Assembly: GCA_964352225.1 (NCBI GenBank)
Contig: CAYGRM010000303.1
Span: forward strand, 1-8,379
From: CAJQQY01 sp964352225
GTDB taxonomy: Bacteria > Bacteroidota > Bacteroidia > Chitinophagales > Saprospiraceae
Length of the DNA: 8,379 nt
Direction of reading: 5' to 3'
This document shows, piece by piece, positions 7,001-8,379 of this stretch. The position numbers were made by a program, and so were the translations under genes. Below the pieces are notes generated by a model that was given only the letters and a program-made list of their open reading frames with translations, did not search any database and was not told the origin of the DNA. Within the stretch, counting starts at the first letter, position 1. The number at the start of each line of letters is the position of its first letter.

Positions 7001-7093
7001 GTTACCTCTTCAAATTGGCTATGGTATTCTCTTCTTGGGCTGGTTTTACTCGGTGGAGTAATTTTCTTTTTTGTCAATAAAAATAAAAATTAA
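4016..7093 (+). CDS. Exported, membrane-anchored PEP-synthase/glucan-dikinase-like protein (phosphohistidine + ATP-grasp domains)
   Basis: 1025 residues. Residues 1-21 form a signal peptide (Lys4, then a Leu/Phe core, likely cleavage before Gln22). Residues 24-465 are a mostly helical region I do not recognise. Residues about 471-572 are a swivelling phosphohistidine domain, with GNMVSHVQLLARNLGIPNAV (522-541) placing His527 at the phosphorylated position. Residues about 605-937 are a PPDK_N/PEP-synthase ATP-grasp domain: GPKAANLGQL (624-633) with Lys626, FLRSDTNMEDL (733-743) with Arg735, FTGAGL (746-751), SGVLITKGITSG (809-820), the glycine loop RGAGGAVDG (831-839), DIEL (917-920) with Glu919, and FQIRPF (930-935) with Gln931 and Arg933. 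A Lys-rich linker leads to one membrane helix (1001-1020) and a short NKNKN tail. The His-before-ATP-grasp order and RSDTNMEDL...GAGL resemble alpha-glucan water dikinases, not PEP synthase, and there is no C-terminal PEP barrel. The chemistry should be ATP-driven histidyl phosphorylation and transfer to an unknown acceptor. Topology puts these domains outside the cytoplasm. The stop overlaps the next start. Confidence 0.85.
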   Translation: MHLKSLLLFLFFAFTFSFSVGQKLENTAIQALIKKYKEDDRGPYKDIRWFCKDGTINMPKEPCDEKIGGVQRARYKDEVEKLAESNHIFLGQILSTTSRTDFWDAENSHARLKQFQLEKYLRAIDDGWVLQKGQYYRGAFQVEDEEAWGIDFFDLIFKDDKKIEQNFYLLRQAVKDIPHSGDNDRTQNIRALSKVISDTYAPFFNLRIKIHGQPDATDLTASKAFLENHKDNLSAENLKNFEQMIEDMEFVYRPIDLSTLNKYVQQLPKDETITKELQQYIYKFKNNTFSIEKMEATANILFDIRQNITKVSRSKARLALFDISVALEDILFKEISDWKTTTYAQMMNKIYYLGKASTGCGYLENWEWKAVESQIALPTSTEFPLTELVVWHENARKIVEWGAGMTRGVYKKVVEQFSGFEPLAYGFFDDKIRSSILLPLGDAISELGNTVAKEANFSNQVLDLKSASSFRGLNPGYALGELVVVSGSSSDEVEVSNDKIYIFYSPSSDLKPVAGIATVTEGNMVSHVQLLARNLGIPNAVLSEQNLNDLKKYSGKKVFYAVSNKGTVLMKLEAEMTEAERKLFEVKKRSEEKIAVPIDKIELENTAVLNLRDVKSKDSGKSCGPKAANLGQLKAMFPDQVVEGVVIPFSIFRQHMEQPMIDQEVTYWQFLNNTFASAAEMNDEVAIEEFMLKELSTFCDAIKKIPLREDFVEDLKQSFNNALGDKMGNVPVFLRSDTNMEDLKDFTGAGLNLTLFNVLEEEKILQGIRDVWASPYTERSYKWRQKYLLNPENVYPSILIIPSVDVDYSGVLITKGITSGKANDMTVAFSRGAGGAVDGQAAESYLLTAEGENILLSPAREPTFRRLPTKGGSANEDATFENYILNESNLKDLRDLTQKVNEILPNTEGVESSGPFDIELGFQNNKMWLFQIRPFVENKNAKASAYLESITPTFSEEKVVDTSIKVKKASQKKVAPLEGIKNLPEENLNDIINEKVTSSNWLWYSLLGLVLLGGVIFFFVNKNKN

Positions 7094-8346
7094 TGAAATA
7101 TAACGTATTAATTATTTTGCTATGCCTATGTTTTGGATTAACTAGTTTTTATCCCTATGATGGATTTGAAAAAACCGGAATCAAAAGACTTAAAAGGTTA
7201 GAATTAATTGAAAAAGGAGAACTAGATGGGAAACCACTCATCAAAGGTGCCACTAAAACTTTGAGTGAAATTCGCTTAAATATGCCCACCGTAAATCGAT
7301 ATGATAAAGCGGCTCTCTTTGAAAAAGATCCAATTTTACAAAAAAGACTGGATGCTCTTTTTCCAAACCTGCATGAAAGCTACTCAATTGCGGTGATGGA
7401 TATTACTGCTGGAAAACCTACTCGTTACGCTGCTCGAAAAGAGAATAGAGAGTTTCAACCTGGTAGTGTGGGTAAATTAGCCGTTGCCATTGGTTTATTT
7501 AATGAATTGAAAAAATTATATCCCTACTCATTTCAGCAGCGAGTTAATTTAATGAAAAATAGAACGGTTAAATCTGGACAATGGGGTGTTTTTGATGAGC
7601 ATACTGTCCCATTTTACAATATAGAAACCCAAAAATTAGTTAAACGGCAAGTCGCTCCACCTGATATTTTTTCCCTCTATGAGTGGATAGATCATATGCT
7701 TTCCGTCAGCAATAACGGAGCAGCTTCCATTGTGTGGAGAGAAGCCATTTTGATGAATGTATTTGGTAAAGAGTACCCTACCCTAACTCAAGAACAGGCA
7801 GATGATTATTTCAAAAATACTCCTAAATCTGTTTTAATGGATAAGCAATTGGAAGTAGTCAATGAGCCTTTGCGAAAGTTAGGAATCGAAAATGAAGAAT
7901 GGCGATTAGGTACGTTGTTTACTCGTGGAGCCTCAGGTATTATTCCAGGAAAAGGAGGAAGTACAGGCTCACCGCTTGGGCTGATGAAATTTTTAGTGGC
8001 ACTAGAAAGAGGTGTGGTCGTAGATTATCTTTCTAGTTTAGAAATCAAACGATTAATGTATATGACTGACCGTCGAATTCGCTATGCAGCTAATAATATA
8101 TTGAAAGATGCAGCCGTTTATTTCAAGTCAGGAAGCTTATACAGTTGCGACCAAAACATCTCTTCCGACTGTGGAAAGTACAAAGGAAATGTCAAAAATT
8201 TCATGAACTCCATTGCCATCATTGAACAACCTGATGGAACTACTTATTTAGTAGCATTGATGACCAATGTTTTAAGAAAAAATTCAAACTCAGACCATAA
8301 TGCCTTGGCAGCCAAAGTGGATGCTTTGATTAAAGAGAATAAATAA
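7093..8346 (+). CDS. Exported serine hydrolase of the class A beta-lactamase / DD-peptidase fold
   Basis: 417 residues, against about 290 for a class A beta-lactamase. Residues 1-18 are a signal peptide (Lys2, then LIILLCLCFGLTS); Cys11 and Cys13 do not sit in a good lipobox, so secretion by signal peptidase I is more likely. Residues about 25-95 are a basic extension with no recognised domain. The catalytic part carries all three hallmark motifs: S125-V-G-K128 (nucleophile Ser125, in FQPGSVGKLAVAIGLF), S206-N-N208 (the SDN equivalent) and K345-S-G347 (the KTG equivalent, in VYFKSGSLYSC). The spacing between SxxK and SNN is longer than usual. The Glu166 omega-loop signature of true beta-lactamases is not visible, so carboxypeptidase- or esterase-like activity on a cell-envelope substrate is more likely than antibiotic resistance. 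Cys352 and Cys360 could form a disulfide. The start ATG overlaps the preceding stop by one base (TAATG), indicating translational coupling with the exported dikinase-like protein. Confidence 0.85.
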   Translation: MKYNVLIILLCLCFGLTSFYPYDGFEKTGIKRLKRLELIEKGELDGKPLIKGATKTLSEIRLNMPTVNRYDKAALFEKDPILQKRLDALFPNLHESYSIAVMDITAGKPTRYAARKENREFQPGSVGKLAVAIGLFNELKKLYPYSFQQRVNLMKNRTVKSGQWGVFDEHTVPFYNIETQKLVKRQVAPPDIFSLYEWIDHMLSVSNNGAASIVWREAILMNVFGKEYPTLTQEQADDYFKNTPKSVLMDKQLEVVNEPLRKLGIENEEWRLGTLFTRGASGIIPGKGGSTGSPLGLMKFLVALERGVVVDYLSSLEIKRLMYMTDRRIRYAANNILKDAAVYFKSGSLYSCDQNISSDCGKYKGNVKNFMNSIAIIEQPDGTTYLVALMTNVLRKNSNSDHNALAAKVDALIKENK

Positions 8347-8355
8347 AAGTTTAAG

Positions 8356-8379
8356 ATGAGTAAATTTATTGGACATGTA
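8356..8379 (+). CDS. Start of a further gene in the same operon (first 8 codons)
   Basis: ATG at 8356 follows the serine hydrolase stop by nine bases and reads MSKFIGHV to the window edge. The spacing and strand fit a third co-transcribed gene, and no terminator intervenes. There is no hydrophobic N-terminal core in the part seen, so the product may be cytoplasmic. Eight residues are too few to identify it, and a chance open frame is possible. Confidence 0.4.

Noticed and set aside
6781..7077. 98-codon open frame on the minus strand inside the dikinase-like gene
   Set aside because: It is fully contained in a strongly supported plus-strand gene, has no recognisable domain, and is a by-product of codon bias.
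4016..7093. Annotation as phosphoenolpyruvate synthase (PpsA) or pyruvate phosphate dikinase
   Set aside because: The PEP/pyruvate barrel is missing, the phosphohistidine domain comes before the ATP-grasp domain, and the protein has a signal peptide and a membrane anchor, so a central-metabolism role is unlikely.
7093..7134. Lipoprotein signal (Cys11/Cys13) in the serine hydrolase
   Set aside because: The residues before either cysteine (I-L-L-C, L-C-L-C) do not match L-[AS]-[GA]-C, and the hydrophobic core continues past them.
7093..8346. Annotation as an antibiotic-resistance beta-lactamase
   Set aside because: The three hydrolase motifs are present, but the omega-loop Glu signature is not visible, the protein is about 125 residues longer than class A enzymes, and there is no mobile or resistance context.

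Overview
The window is AT-rich, densely coded DNA with A/T-biased spacers, A-rich translation starts with no clear Shine-Dalgarno sequences, and signal peptides that run into Gly-Gln. Together with tandem-domain universal stress proteins and the RimK / RimB-like / AstE-like trio, this points to a Bacteroidota bacterium, perhaps of the Saprospiria/Cytophagia/Flavobacteriia type. That assignment is inferred from protein style and not from a marker gene. No rRNA, tRNA, CRISPR, IS transposase or phage gene is visible.

Left arm, minus strand (about 1-2533). Reading leftward there is a universal stress protein (2533-1763), then after a 185-base spacer a tight cluster: a RimB-like retropepsin-fold 'ATP-dependent zinc protease' (1577-1029), RimK glutamate ligase (1027-149), and the first 54 residues of a succinylglutamate desuccinylase/aspartoacylase-type protein running off the window edge (162-1). 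RimB-like and rimK are one base apart. rimK and the desuccinylase-like gene overlap by 14 bases. The trio looks like one operon combining a glutamate ligase with two hydrolase-type proteins.

Centre (2534-3142). A 609-base gene-free region separates two divergent universal stress protein genes. It holds a 140-base imperfect inverted-repeat element with 27-base arms (25/27 matching) and an internal run of five GGTTATT units, followed by an AT-rich leader.

Right arm, plus strand (3143-8379). A second universal stress protein is followed after 48 bases by a 1025-residue exported, membrane-anchored protein. This protein carries a swivelling phosphohistidine domain (His527) followed by a PPDK/PEP-synthase-type ATP-grasp domain, the domain order of plant alpha-glucan water dikinases. 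Its stop overlaps the start of an exported class-A-beta-lactamase-like serine hydrolase (TAATG), and another gene seems to begin nine bases after that. The exported dikinase-like enzyme paired with a serine hydrolase is the most unusual content here: every active-site residue I can align is kept, yet the predicted location is the periplasm, where ATP is not expected.
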